In this document: positions 16,181 to 23,627 of the stretch, in pieces
Numbering within the stretch: the stretch's first letter is position 1
Layout of the letters: each line of letters opens with the position of its first letter
Origin: a virus
DNA: 64,000 nt
IMG/VR virus record: IMGVR_UViG_3300041955_000247
Location: 1-64,000 of that record
Strand: one strand, 5' to 3'
Program-made: the position numbers and the translations under genes
The notes under the pieces: generated by a model
The model's input: only the letters and a program-made list of their open reading frames with translations
Database searches by the model: none
What the model was told of the DNA's origin: nothing

Positions 16181-17632
16181 CCTCGCAATAATTCAGGCAC
16201 CTACTCGCTGCCGCAGGCCCCTTTCGTTCCGGGAACCGTCATTTCATCTGCGGCGGTGAACAGCGATTTTGCCGACATTGCAACGGCACTCACGGGTTCC
16301 GTGGCCTCCAACGGCGTGACGGCCATCACCGGGCAGCTTAAGAGCTCTGTCGTCAGCTCGCCAGCGTATTCCTCGAGTGCCGACGCCACCACTGGCTTTG
16401 GCAGTTCCACGGCTGGCGAAGCTGACATATGGGCCAGCGGCACGATCATTGTCCAAGTCACCAGTGCCGGGGCAACGGTTGATGGCAACGCCGCTGTTAC
16501 CGGGAACTTGGTGGTTGACGGCAGTGTTACCGCTGCTTCGTTCAATTTCAGCGGTACGGGTGCCATTGAGATTCCGTCCGGTACCACGGCACAGCGCCCT
16601 GCTTCGCCTGCCCAAGGTGACATTCGCTACAATTCCACAAACGGCAATTTTGAAGGTTATGACGGTGCCGAATGGGACATAATGTCCCTGATCAACCAAT
16701 CCTACACCCTGAGTGCGTCGGTCAGTGCTGGGCTTCTTACCGTCAACTTCCTTAATGCCCTGACCGGTGCTGCGCCTACGGCGGCCGATCCGGTTGCCAT
16801 CACCTTTCGTGATCCTACCTTGACCACAGGTGATACGGTTGCGGGGCTGGTCACAGCAGCGCTCAGCATCAACACCAATGGCATCGGTGCCACGCTTGGT
16901 TCTCAAAACGGTGTGCCATTCAGGCTTTGGATTATTGCCTGTTACAATGGTGGCACACCGGTTCTGGCGCTCAGGAACTGCTCCACAGTCATTTCTGGTG
17001 TTGGTAATATTTATCGACTACCAGAATTTATCTTGCATAACACGTTTGCAATTGGCAGCGCAGCCACAAGCCCCGGTGTATTCTACACGCCAAATGGTGT
17101 TGACCTAACCAATACACCAATAAAAATTCTTGGTTATGTGGAATATGCCAGCGGCCTGACTACCGCAGGCAATTATGCCAGCGGCCCAACTACAATTCAG
17201 TTATTTGGTCTTGGCATTCCTCGTCCCGGCGAAAGGGTACAACTCCAATCCGGCAAATCGACCACTTCAACATCCATCGGCACTGATACCCAGACATCCC
17301 TTTCGGCAGCAATTAGTCCGTCGTCCTCTGCCAATCCAATTTTTGCACAAGCTGACGTGAACTGGACATCGGGTGCGGCAAATGCCGAATTTGCCTCGGC
17401 ACAATTAAGTCGTGGAACAAGCCCAACCTATTTTGGTAACAAAGCCGAAACAGGAAGCAGTTTCATTAGCGGTGGTTCAACGTCTGTATCATCACCGCTT
17501 CGGGGCTTTGATTTGCCCGGCACTACATCTTCCACCACCTACTATGTCTACATGACAGTGGTAAACGGGGGTGCCACATTCAATAGCTATACTGCACCGC
17601 TTTATATGTATCTCGAAGAGATCATGGGCTGA
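16178..17632 (+). CDS. Tail fibre protein with conserved N-terminal anchor, apparent ATT start
   Basis: Read from ATT at 16178, the protein has 484 residues and begins (M)PRNNSGTYSLPQAPF, then PGTVISSAAVNSDFADIATALT. This lines up from the first residue with the neighbour at 17644 (MPFNPSTGVYTPP, PGEVIASATWNAIFTDISTA). It is also the usual N-terminal anchor of many phage tail fibres. A GTG at 16256 would remove most of the anchor. The body is beta-rich with Ser/Thr/Gly repeats, without an obvious enzyme motif; residues about 110-150 (GTTAQRPASPAQGDIRYNST) are typical fibre knob linkers. It probably binds the host receptor. Confidence 0.8.
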   Translation: MPRNNSGTYSLPQAPFVPGTVISSAAVNSDFADIATALTGSVASNGVTAITGQLKSSVVSSPAYSSSADATTGFGSSTAGEADIWASGTIIVQVTSAGATVDGNAAVTGNLVVDGSVTAASFNFSGTGAIEIPSGTTAQRPASPAQGDIRYNSTNGNFEGYDGAEWDIMSLINQSYTLSASVSAGLLTVNFLNALTGAAPTAADPVAITFRDPTLTTGDTVAGLVTAALSINTNGIGATLGSQNGVPFRLWIIACYNGGTPVLALRNCSTVISGVGNIYRLPEFILHNTFAIGSAATSPGVFYTPNGVDLTNTPIKILGYVEYASGLTTAGNYASGPTTIQLFGLGIPRPGERVQLQSGKSTTSTSIGTDTQTSLSAAISPSSSANPIFAQADVNWTSGAANAEFASAQLSRGTSPTYFGNKAETGSSFISGGSTSVSSPLRGFDLPGTTSSTTYYVYMTVVNGGATFNSYTAPLYMYLEEIMG

Positions 17633-17643
17633 GGACGCAAACG

Positions 17644-18084
17644 ATGCCTTTCAACCCATCGACCGGCGTTTATACTCCTCCGAACGGGGCAGAAAATGCC
17701 TTCCCCGGTGAAGTCATTGCGTCGGCCACGTGGAATGCCATTTTCACCGACATTAGCACGGCATTGACCCAACTAGGGCAGCAACAGATCACCTTCCTGC
17801 CGCGTAGCGTTACCGTACCGGGCAATATCAGCATCGCGACAACGGATCGTGTTGTCTTGATCCAAGCCAACGTGGGCACCATCACGCTGCCTGCCAGCGC
17901 TACCAAGCTTAATCCTGTTACAATTGTTGGCAATGCGTCGGGTATCTTTGGTACTCACAACGCATTGATTACGCCCAACGGCAGTGAGAAGATAGACGGC
18001 CTCAACAACATGACGTTGGCGAACGATTACCAGTCAATCACGCTGCTGCCTTTGGCTTCGGGCGGCTGGGTGGCTACGTCGTAG
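17644..18084 (+). CDS. Short tail fibre or adaptor protein with same N-terminal anchor
   Basis: A 146-residue protein. Residues 1-45 are the same anchor as the fibre just upstream. Residues 60-146 are a small beta-domain (DRVVLIQANVGTITLPASAT, then NGSEKIDGLNN and YQSITLLPLASGGWVATS). It may be a second, short fibre or an adaptor competing for the same tail socket. It is 11 bases downstream of the first fibre and probably shares its message. Confidence 0.72.
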   Translation: MPFNPSTGVYTPPNGAENAFPGEVIASATWNAIFTDISTALTQLGQQQITFLPRSVTVPGNISIATTDRVVLIQANVGTITLPASATKLNPVTIVGNASGIFGTHNALITPNGSEKIDGLNNMTLANDYQSITLLPLASGGWVATS

Positions 18085-18096
18085 GAAAATGAACCA

Positions 18097-19818
18097 ATGA
18101 AAAAACTTCTAGCTGCGTTGTTCTTGACGGCCCTGTGGGCAAGCCCGGCCTTTGCGCAATGCACTGGATTGGCACCTGCTTTTTCGGTGTGTGCTAACAC
18201 TACGGGGGGTGAGGGTTTTCCTATTTCGCAGCAGCAATTGACTGTTGCCGGTCCAATCGTTGAATCGTCTGCACAATCAACGATCATATCTCAAGATACC
18301 GGCACGTCCTTTGCCATTTTTAGAGCCAATGGTGGTGGTAGTGCTAATGGTACTTATTTTGGGCAAGAGGGCGCTTCCGGTGGCGCTTTGGTGGTGAATG
18401 ATGGTGCTTACGATGGCGTGTTTACCAATCTTGGTGGCACTTCCACCCATGTAGTTCTTGGTGTGAATAGTGTCGCCACTTTATGGGGGTTCCACAGTGG
18501 TGGTGTCAGCATTGGTGCAAATAGCCCGACTGACCCCGGCGCAGGCTCTCTGACAACACAGAATAAGTTGTTTGTTGGAAACGTTCCAAGTTACAGCTTT
18601 GAGAATTTCAACGTGCACACAGGTACGAACGAGAACTTTGAAGTTCAACCACACATCACTCTAAGTACGGGTATTCTGATTGGATCCGTCAATGACGCTG
18701 GTAATGCTAATGAAGGTCTGGAGATAGCTGCAACGAATGTTGATATTTCTGCCGGGGCTCTGGAACTGGGTCTTTCCGGGACCTCCGCTGGCACTATTAC
18801 CTTCCAAAATGCAACAAGTGGTGGGATTGCCCTGACTGTGCCAACAGGCGCTCTAAATGGGATTACTCTTACGCTGCCTAATACGGCTGGCAATGATACT
18901 CTTGCTGTCATTGGTTCTGCTCAAACCTTCACGGCTGCACAAACTTTCACCAATGGCGACTTCCTGCTCAAAGGTTCGTCCTCTGGCGCAATGACGTTGG
19001 AAGCGCCTGCGGCAGCATCTACCTACGTGATGACGTTCCCCGCAGCTACGGACACAGTAGCCGTATTGGGAACTGGTCAAACATTTAGTGCAGCCGAAAC
19101 TTTCACCGGTCAAGACCTATTCAATCAGGCATCAACGATAACATCAGCTACCGCTGCTGCCTTGGACGACATCCTTGTGAGCGCTGAAACGACAACCATT
19201 TCAGGGAACACCGGTTCACCGATAACTGCGCTGTCCAAAGTGCATTTGAAGCAGCCAACATTAACCGATTCGTCAACTGTCACGGTGACATCTGCTGCTA
19301 CTTTGACGATTGACAACGCACCCGCACAGGCTGGGTCGGTAACCATCACAAATCCATACGCTTTGTGGGTGGTAGCTGGCAAAACTCTATTGGCAGGCTC
19401 TTTGGTTAATAGCGGCATTGCCTCTACGGCTCAGGCTGACGTGGTTTGCACCACGTCTGCGGGGTTGCTCTCATATCAAGTATCCGCCACGGGTTGTGCT
19501 TCGTCGTCAATCAGGTTCAAGCAGGATCTGCACCGGATCAGCGACGACAAGGCGTTTGACATTGTGATGCACCTGACGCCAAAATCGTACTACTACCGGC
19601 CTGAGACCAAGATGGGTGACGATATTCATTTTGGCTTTGTGGCTGAGGATGTGGAAAAAATAGACCCAAGCCTCATTACATATGAGGATGACGGCAGGCC
19701 CCACGCGGTCAAATACAATGAGTTGTGGCCGTTTGTCGTTGGTGCTATTCAAAAACTGAGAGCAGACAATGACAACCTGCGTGCAGAAGTGCAGCAACTG
19801 AGGAGTAAAATACGATGA
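18097..19818 (+). CDS. Fibre protein with signal peptide and S74 chaperone domain
   Basis: A 573-residue protein. It begins with a clear Sec-type signal peptide (MKKLLAALFLTALWASPAFA, cleavage after AFA), which is odd for a tail fibre. The body is beta-rich with repeats of the form DTLAVIGSAQTFTAAQTF and DTVAVLGTGQTFSAAETF near residues 265-345. The C-terminal 105 residues are a peptidase S74 chaperone: SSIRFKQDLHRISDDKAFDI, HFGFVAEDVEKIDPSLI, then a coiled coil (IQKLRADNDNLRAEVQQLRS). S74 domains trimerise fibres and cleave themselves off. Export may mean a cell-envelope protein rather than a virion fibre. Confidence 0.82.
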   Translation: MKKLLAALFLTALWASPAFAQCTGLAPAFSVCANTTGGEGFPISQQQLTVAGPIVESSAQSTIISQDTGTSFAIFRANGGGSANGTYFGQEGASGGALVVNDGAYDGVFTNLGGTSTHVVLGVNSVATLWGFHSGGVSIGANSPTDPGAGSLTTQNKLFVGNVPSYSFENFNVHTGTNENFEVQPHITLSTGILIGSVNDAGNANEGLEIAATNVDISAGALELGLSGTSAGTITFQNATSGGIALTVPTGALNGITLTLPNTAGNDTLAVIGSAQTFTAAQTFTNGDFLLKGSSSGAMTLEAPAAASTYVMTFPAATDTVAVLGTGQTFSAAETFTGQDLFNQASTITSATAAALDDILVSAETTTISGNTGSPITALSKVHLKQPTLTDSSTVTVTSAATLTIDNAPAQAGSVTITNPYALWVVAGKTLLAGSLVNSGIASTAQADVVCTTSAGLLSYQVSATGCASSSIRFKQDLHRISDDKAFDIVMHLTPKSYYYRPETKMGDDIHFGFVAEDVEKIDPSLITYEDDGRPHAVKYNELWPFVVGAIQKLRADNDNLRAEVQQLRSKIR

Positions 19819-20048
19819 TGCGTTTGTTGGTTGGTACGGTGATGTTGACGTTCGTATCTGTAGCCTATGCCCAGCAACCCCCGCAACAATCCCCGATGGA
19901 CGAGGCGCTGAGCGGGAAGCTCCAGGAAGAATACAATCAGAACATTCAACTGCGTGCCGCACTGATTGAGGCACGCAAGGAACTGGCGGCGTTGAAGGAC
20001 AAAGAAGCCAAGGACGCCGACAAGAAACCCGATCCCAAGAAGCCATAG
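19815..20048 (+). CDS. Small secreted coiled-coil protein
   Basis: A 77-residue protein overlapping the fibre stop by 4 bases, with AGGAG 9 bases upstream. It has a signal peptide (MMRLLVGTVMLTFVSVAYAQ), then Pro/Gln, a coiled coil (LQEEYNQNIQLRAALIEARK) and a very charged Lys/Asp/Pro tail. It would be periplasmic. The layout recalls outer-membrane or periplasmic lysis accessory proteins, but there is no lipobox cysteine. Function unknown. Confidence 0.65.
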   Translation: MMRLLVGTVMLTFVSVAYAQQPPQQSPMDEALSGKLQEEYNQNIQLRAALIEARKELAALKDKEAKDADKKPDPKKP

Positions 20049-20057
20049 GAGAGCGCC

Positions 20058-20270
20058 ATGAGAACCCTGATAGCTTTGGCTGTAGTCATTGCTTTGTCGG
20101 TGCCTGCTCAGGCTTCACACAAAAAACATCATCTTCACCCAATGATCGCCGGGTTGGGCATAGGCTTGATCTATATGCTCAGATACAGCAGGGCACATCA
20201 CGAGGGGGACCAGTGGGGCCAAGGCAAGTTTTCTTCAAACGCACCCTGTTCAGAACAGGGCTGTCGATAG
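20058..20270 (+). CDS. Small secreted His-rich protein
   Basis: A 70-residue protein with an AGGAGAGCGCC ribosome binding site. It has a signal peptide (MRTLIALAVVIALSVPAQAS) followed by a His-rich patch (HKKHHLHP), a short hydrophobic segment (IAGLGIGLIYML) and Cys residues at the end. The same lead (MRT-I-AL with an ASH cleavage region) occurs in the secreted peptidase at 23628, which suggests duplication of the export segment. Function unknown. Confidence 0.62.
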   Translation: MRTLIALAVVIALSVPAQASHKKHHLHPMIAGLGIGLIYMLRYSRAHHEGDQWGQGKFSSNAPCSEQGCR

Positions 20271-20332
20271 TGCTAATCTTTGCGGTGGTGAGCATCACCA
20301 TTGCGGCACTGGCCTACTACGTGATCTTGTGA
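20213..20332 (+). CDS. Overlapping 39-aa single-span membrane protein
   Basis: A GTG start at 20213 has GAGGGGG ending 4 bases before it. The frame overlaps the last 58 bases of the previous gene in another phase and ends 12 bases before the endolysin start. The product has a basic lead (GPRQVFFKRTLFRTG) and one membrane helix (LSIVLIFAVVSITIAALAYY). It could be a holin, antiholin or lysis accessory. The good binding site and clean topology support it; its size keeps it uncertain. Confidence 0.55.
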   Translation: MGPRQVFFKRTLFRTGLSIVLIFAVVSITIAALAYYVIL

Positions 20333-20344
20333 GGGTTGGTTCTC

Positions 20345-21184
20345 ATGCAGCACCCCTTCGAACAACTGAAGCCAGAATACACGTCATTGCTGGCCCATAT
20401 GCAGCCCACGCGGGCGACGCAGATCGATCTGACGGCAAAGACACTTATCAAGTACATTGACAACAAGGATTACAAGCCCGGCTGTGATGCCACGGGCGTT
20501 CCTCAAATTGTTGCGGCTGCTTCATTTGAGCGTGAGGCCTCCTCTAATTTCAAGCTGAACCCGGCCCAAGGCTGGCCGCTTAATTCACGATCAAGGGATG
20601 TGCCCTACAACGGGCCATTCACCAATTGGACCGCTGCGCAAATAGCCGCCTACAAAATTGATGGCTTGGACAAAATAGGTGCCCCGAACTGGTCATGGGA
20701 ACAAGCTTGCTATGAGGAGGAACTGTTCAACGGTTTTGGGTACCGGCAGTACGGTGTGCACTCACCTTACCTGTGGGCAGGCACGAACAACTACATCAAG
20801 GGTAAATTCACGTCCGATCATGGCTATGATCCGAACGAGGTGGACACTCAGCTTGGGGTGATCCCCATCATGTACCACATTGTGCAGTTACGGCCTGATT
20901 TGGCGCTGCCAATGGCCTTCCCCGGCCTCATGGGGGCCACCCCCATTGTTGCACCGATGCCAGCACCCATTGGGCTGCATGATGCTGAAGCCCTGCAAAC
21001 GGCCCTCAATAAACTGGGCGCTGACCCGCAACTTACCGTGGACGGCAACTACGGTCGTATGACCAGGAACGCTGTGCGTGACTTCCAGGCCAACATGGGC
21101 ATCACGGTAGATGGGCTTGCTGGCCCAGCGACGTGGTCCTGTATCACTGAGAAGTTGGCTGATCCGGCAGGGTTTACAACTTAA
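20345..21184 (+). CDS. Endolysin: lysozyme-like domain plus peptidoglycan-binding domain
   Basis: ATG at 20345 is preferred over TTG at 20336, which overlaps the GAGGG site. The protein has 279 residues. Residues about 45-190 resemble a phage lysozyme family: a helix with a likely catalytic Glu (IVAAASFEREASSNFKLNPA), then WSWEQACYEEELFNGFGYR and HSPYLWAGTNNYIKGKF. Residues about 215-270 are a PG_binding_1 repeat (ALQTALNKLGADPQLTVDGN, TRNAVRDFQANMGITVDG). No signal peptide is seen, so it probably needs a holin. A candidate lies 45 bases downstream. Confidence 0.87.
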   Translation: MQHPFEQLKPEYTSLLAHMQPTRATQIDLTAKTLIKYIDNKDYKPGCDATGVPQIVAAASFEREASSNFKLNPAQGWPLNSRSRDVPYNGPFTNWTAAQIAAYKIDGLDKIGAPNWSWEQACYEEELFNGFGYRQYGVHSPYLWAGTNNYIKGKFTSDHGYDPNEVDTQLGVIPIMYHIVQLRPDLALPMAFPGLMGATPIVAPMPAPIGLHDAEALQTALNKLGADPQLTVDGNYGRMTRNAVRDFQANMGITVDGLAGPATWSCITEKLADPAGFTT

Positions 21185-21229
21185 GGCAAGCGGTTTAGGT
21201 TCTCATTCTCACGAAGGGGAGTAGTTTCA

Positions 21230-21466
21230 ATGAATTGGTCAGTCTTGGCAGGGCTGGTTAACTCCAGCAAGCTCGGTGGTTGGGTGCGCGCGGGTGCGGC
21301 TGCGGGCCTTGTATGGGTGGTCTCCCATTACTCACCGCTAGGTGACATTCTAACGCCTTCGGTGCAAACCGATATCGCTGGTCTTGCGGGCACACTTGTG
21401 GTGGGCATCTGGTCCCACTATGTGAAGCCTGCGGACGCAAAGACGACCGCACCTCTCAGCTCTTAA
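21230..21466 (+). CDS. Holin candidate
   Basis: A 78-residue protein behind GAAGGGGAG. It has two hydrophobic stretches (GAAAGLVWVVSHY, IAGLAGTLVVGIWSHYV) separated by a polar turn, and a short charged C-terminus. The layout recalls the small holins named after phage Pam3 gp28. Position right after the endolysin gene supports holin function. Proof would need a lysis test. Confidence 0.68.
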   Translation: MNWSVLAGLVNSSKLGGWVRAGAAAGLVWVVSHYSPLGDILTPSVQTDIAGLAGTLVVGIWSHYVKPADAKTTAPLSS

Positions 21467-21487
21467 CCTCAAACTGGAGAATGTACT

Positions 21488-21862
21488 ATGGGTGAAAACA
21501 TCCTTGCGGCACTTGGCGGCTTGTCGGGCCTCCTGACCTCCGCCCCCAGCGTTGGTATCCCGATCCTCAATGCTATCGGCCAACATATGCAGGGCAACAG
21601 CAACACCAATGCCAGCCTCAGCAACCTGCTCAGTCAGATGCAGAGCAACCCCGGCAGTGCTGCTACCTACGCGGCGCTGATTGCGTCCCTGCCAAACGTC
21701 CCGGCAGGTGTCCTCACCGAGGTCGAAGGGGCCGTTGCCCTTGCCTCTAACGTGACGGCTTACGTGCAAGCTATCGTTGCCGCCAAGCAAGCGCTGAATG
21801 AGGCCACTTCCAATAGCGGCATTGGTTCCATTCTTGCTGGCCTGACGGTACCCGCCGCGTAA
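21488..21862 (+). CDS. Unknown Ala/Asn/Ser-rich protein in the lysis region
   Basis: A 124-residue protein with GGAG upstream of ATG. It is mainly helical and uncharged (ILAALGGLSGLLTSAPSVGI, then ASNVTAYVQAIVAAKQALNE). There is no clear signal peptide and no strong membrane helix. It overlaps the next gene at TAATG and is probably co-translated with it. No family recognised. Confidence 0.55.
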   Translation: MGENILAALGGLSGLLTSAPSVGIPILNAIGQHMQGNSNTNASLSNLLSQMQSNPGSAATYAALIASLPNVPAGVLTEVEGAVALASNVTAYVQAIVAAKQALNEATSNSGIGSILAGLTVPAA

Positions 21863-22170
21863 TGAATAGTATTCTGCTTCCCATCATTATGGCTCTGGTT
21901 GCAGGCCACCTGCCTGCGGCCGGGGCCATGATTGGGGCCATTACCGCGCAACAGTGGCTAACCATAGCCACTTCTGCCGCACAGGACGCCCCCGACGTCA
22001 TCAAGGCTTTCAATGCGCTGCCGGTGCCACAAAGCGGCGCTGAAATACTGCCGGAACTGGAAAAGGCGGTCATTACCGGGGTGGTCAGCGCAAGCTTGAA
22101 ACAATGGCTTGCAGCCAACGCTCAGTTTGCCATCGAAGTGCAGGATCAATCGATCCGCAATCAAAGGTGA
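21862..22170 (+). CDS. Unknown small protein with hydrophobic N-terminus
   Basis: A 102-residue protein starting at the TAATG overlap. The N-terminal 30 residues are hydrophobic (ILLPIIMALVAGHLPAAGAM) and could be a membrane anchor. The rest is helical and soluble (EILPELEKAVITGVVSASLK). It lies between the holin-like and peptidase-like genes. Function unknown; a lysis accessory is possible. Confidence 0.55.
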   Translation: MNSILLPIIMALVAGHLPAAGAMIGAITAQQWLTIATSAAQDAPDVIKAFNALPVPQSGAEILPELEKAVITGVVSASLKQWLAANAQFAIEVQDQSIRNQR

Positions 22171-22174
22171 CGCT

Positions 22175-22648
22175 GTGAAGATCAGGTTCGTGCAGGGCAA
22201 CGAATTTGCATCAAAAATGATAATTGCGCAGGAGAAGACCTGCATGCCTTTTATCCCAAGCCACGTTGAGGCCGTCATGCCCGCCACTGGCATGTATGTC
22301 GGGGCACATTTCAAAGGCGGTGTACAGGCTAGGCCCCCAGGCTACGACAAGGATGTGACAACCCAAGAACTGATCCTTGAACTAGAAGCTACGCCAGCCC
22401 AAGACCTCATGTTCTACCAGTTTCTTGAGAAGCACATCGGTGAGCCTTACGATTGGGAAGCAATCATTGGCTTTGTCATACCCGAACACGCTCACATTCA
22501 AAATCATGTGATCTGCTCTGCACTAATTGCATTGGCGCTGCGCGCCTGTAATTGGTTCCCCTACCGGTTGGCGGCCCCAGCCCACTTGATAGACCCGCGA
22601 GATCTGCTACTAATGCTTAGTACGCGCATGCAAATCCCAGGAGTCTAG
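22175..22648 (+). CDS. Permuted NlpC/P60 (YiiX-like) cysteine peptidase
   Basis: The start is GTG at 22175 behind AAAGGTGA. The 157-residue protein has the permuted papain-like order: the catalytic His comes early (PSHVEAVMPATGMYVGAHFK), then GGVQARPPGY, a helix FYQFLEKHIGEPYDWEAIIG, and the catalytic Cys late (HVICSALIALALRACNW). Phage members of this superfamily are common in lysis or tail regions and may cleave peptide or amide bonds in peptidoglycan. The substrate is not shown here. Confidence 0.8.
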   Translation: MKIRFVQGNEFASKMIIAQEKTCMPFIPSHVEAVMPATGMYVGAHFKGGVQARPPGYDKDVTTQELILELEATPAQDLMFYQFLEKHIGEPYDWEAIIGFVIPEHAHIQNHVICSALIALALRACNWFPYRLAAPAHLIDPRDLLLMLSTRMQIPGV

Positions 22649-22650
22649 CG

Positions 22651-23037
22651 ATGCTTAACCTTCTCTGGGGTAACAATTGGCGTAAATCATTGACTTCAAT
22701 CATTTCGTTGGTTGCTGCTACGGCGGGTGCCGTGGTGGCAGTGCCACCGGCATGGGAAGCCATGGGGCTGCCTGAAGTTGCCAGCAGGGTGTTTGTTGCT
22801 GGCAAGATTCAGGAAAAGATTGACCCGATGCTGCAAACGGAATCGAAGCTGCTCATTGCCCAGGCTCAGACCACAACCACCCTCAATCAAATTCTTTTGC
22901 AGCAGCTTCAATCGTCGCTTTATTCAGCGCAGAAGGATATGACGACAGCGCCGAGTCAAACCGTGCAGGCACGCATTGACGATCTCAACAGGCAAATACA
23001 CGATTTGCAGACGTCTTCAGGCGGTGGTCGAAATTGA
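22651..23037 (+). CDS. Membrane-anchored coiled-coil protein, spanin-like layout
   Basis: A 128-residue protein with one N-terminal membrane segment (SIISLVAATAGAVVAVPPAW) and long helical or coiled-coil stretches after it (LQTESKLLIAQAQTTTTLNQ, ARIDDLNRQIHDLQ). An inner-membrane anchor with a periplasmic coiled coil is the layout of an i-spanin. No matching lipoprotein is clear, so this stays a suggestion. The tiny gene at 23034 overlaps its stop. Confidence 0.6.
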   Translation: MLNLLWGNNWRKSLTSIISLVAATAGAVVAVPPAWEAMGLPEVASRVFVAGKIQEKIDPMLQTESKLLIAQAQTTTTLNQILLQQLQSSLYSAQKDMTTAPSQTVQARIDDLNRQIHDLQTSSGGGRN

Positions 23038-23135
23038 ATGACCCCAAAATTGGTGAGCGGTTGGGCACCGGCTTGGCAATCACGGTCATTGTCCTTATAA
23101 TGCTGATTGCTTATATTGTGTGGGCACCGTGGTGA
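23034..23135 (+). CDS. 33-aa single-span membrane protein
   Basis: A TTG start overlaps the stop of the previous gene (TTGA). The product (NDPKIGERLGTG, then LAITVIVLIMLIAYIV) is a short polar N-terminus followed by one strong membrane helix. A good ribosome binding site is lacking (only GGCGGTGG upstream), so translation would depend on coupling. It fills an otherwise empty 130-base gap. It may be a lysis accessory. Confidence 0.45.
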   Translation: MNDPKIGERLGTGLAITVIVLIMLIAYIVWAPW

Positions 23136-23168
23136 ATTTCACGCTTTGGGTGTTGAGCATGATGTTAA

Positions 23169-23429
23169 ATGACCACAAGCACAAAAGATACATGGCAATT
23201 CTGGCTGATGATGGCCAGCCTTATTGGTGGCTTCGTCACCGGGGCAATTTGGCTTGGTTCGAACTCAAACCAGATTGCAGTTAATACCAAACGCATGGAA
23301 AGGATGGAAGTGTTCATGGATGAAGTCCGTGAACACGACGCAAACACGACTGCCCGCATGACACCTATTGAGCGGCGTCTTGATCAATTGGAAAATTGGC
23401 AGCAGGCGATGAAACGTGGCAGTCCTTGA
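23169..23429 (+). CDS. Membrane-anchored coiled-coil protein (XhlA-like layout)
   Basis: An 86-residue protein. An N-terminal membrane segment (FWLMMASLIGGFVTGAIWLG) is followed by a coiled coil (NTKRMERMEVFMDEVREHDA, PIERRLDQLENWQQAM). The general layout resembles small lysis-associated anchors such as XhlA, or an antiholin. The ribosome binding site is weak. Position in the lysis region supports such a role. Confidence 0.6.
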   Translation: MTTSTKDTWQFWLMMASLIGGFVTGAIWLGSNSNQIAVNTKRMERMEVFMDEVREHDANTTARMTPIERRLDQLENWQQAMKRGSP

Positions 23430-23579
23430 TTGACATGCCCTCACTCAGTTTGTAGTTTCTCATGCTAACGGCAAACCACAGCACGGGGAATAGACCATGA
23501 CTGCACTTGCCACCAACCCACTCCGCTTCGGCAAGCGTTGAGAGGGCCTTCGCCTTTCTGACAAACAGGAGCTACTCAG

Positions 23580-23600
23580 ACTGCCTCAGGGCAGTTCTTT
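23580..23600 (+). terminator. Weak terminator-like hairpin
   Basis: ACTGCC at 23580-23585 pairs with GGCAGT at 23590-23595 across a TCAG loop, then TCTTT follows. The 6-bp stem is short. It stands in the 198-base gap between two lysis-region genes; apart from a 14-codon frame at 23497 nothing else is seen there. Confidence 0.4.
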
Positions 23601-23627
23601 GCGTTGCGTGCAAACACGGAGGGAACT

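Noticed and set aside
16256-17632. GTG at 16256 as the fibre start
   Set aside because: It has no ribosome binding site and would cut off 26 residues of the conserved anchor that the neighbour protein keeps.
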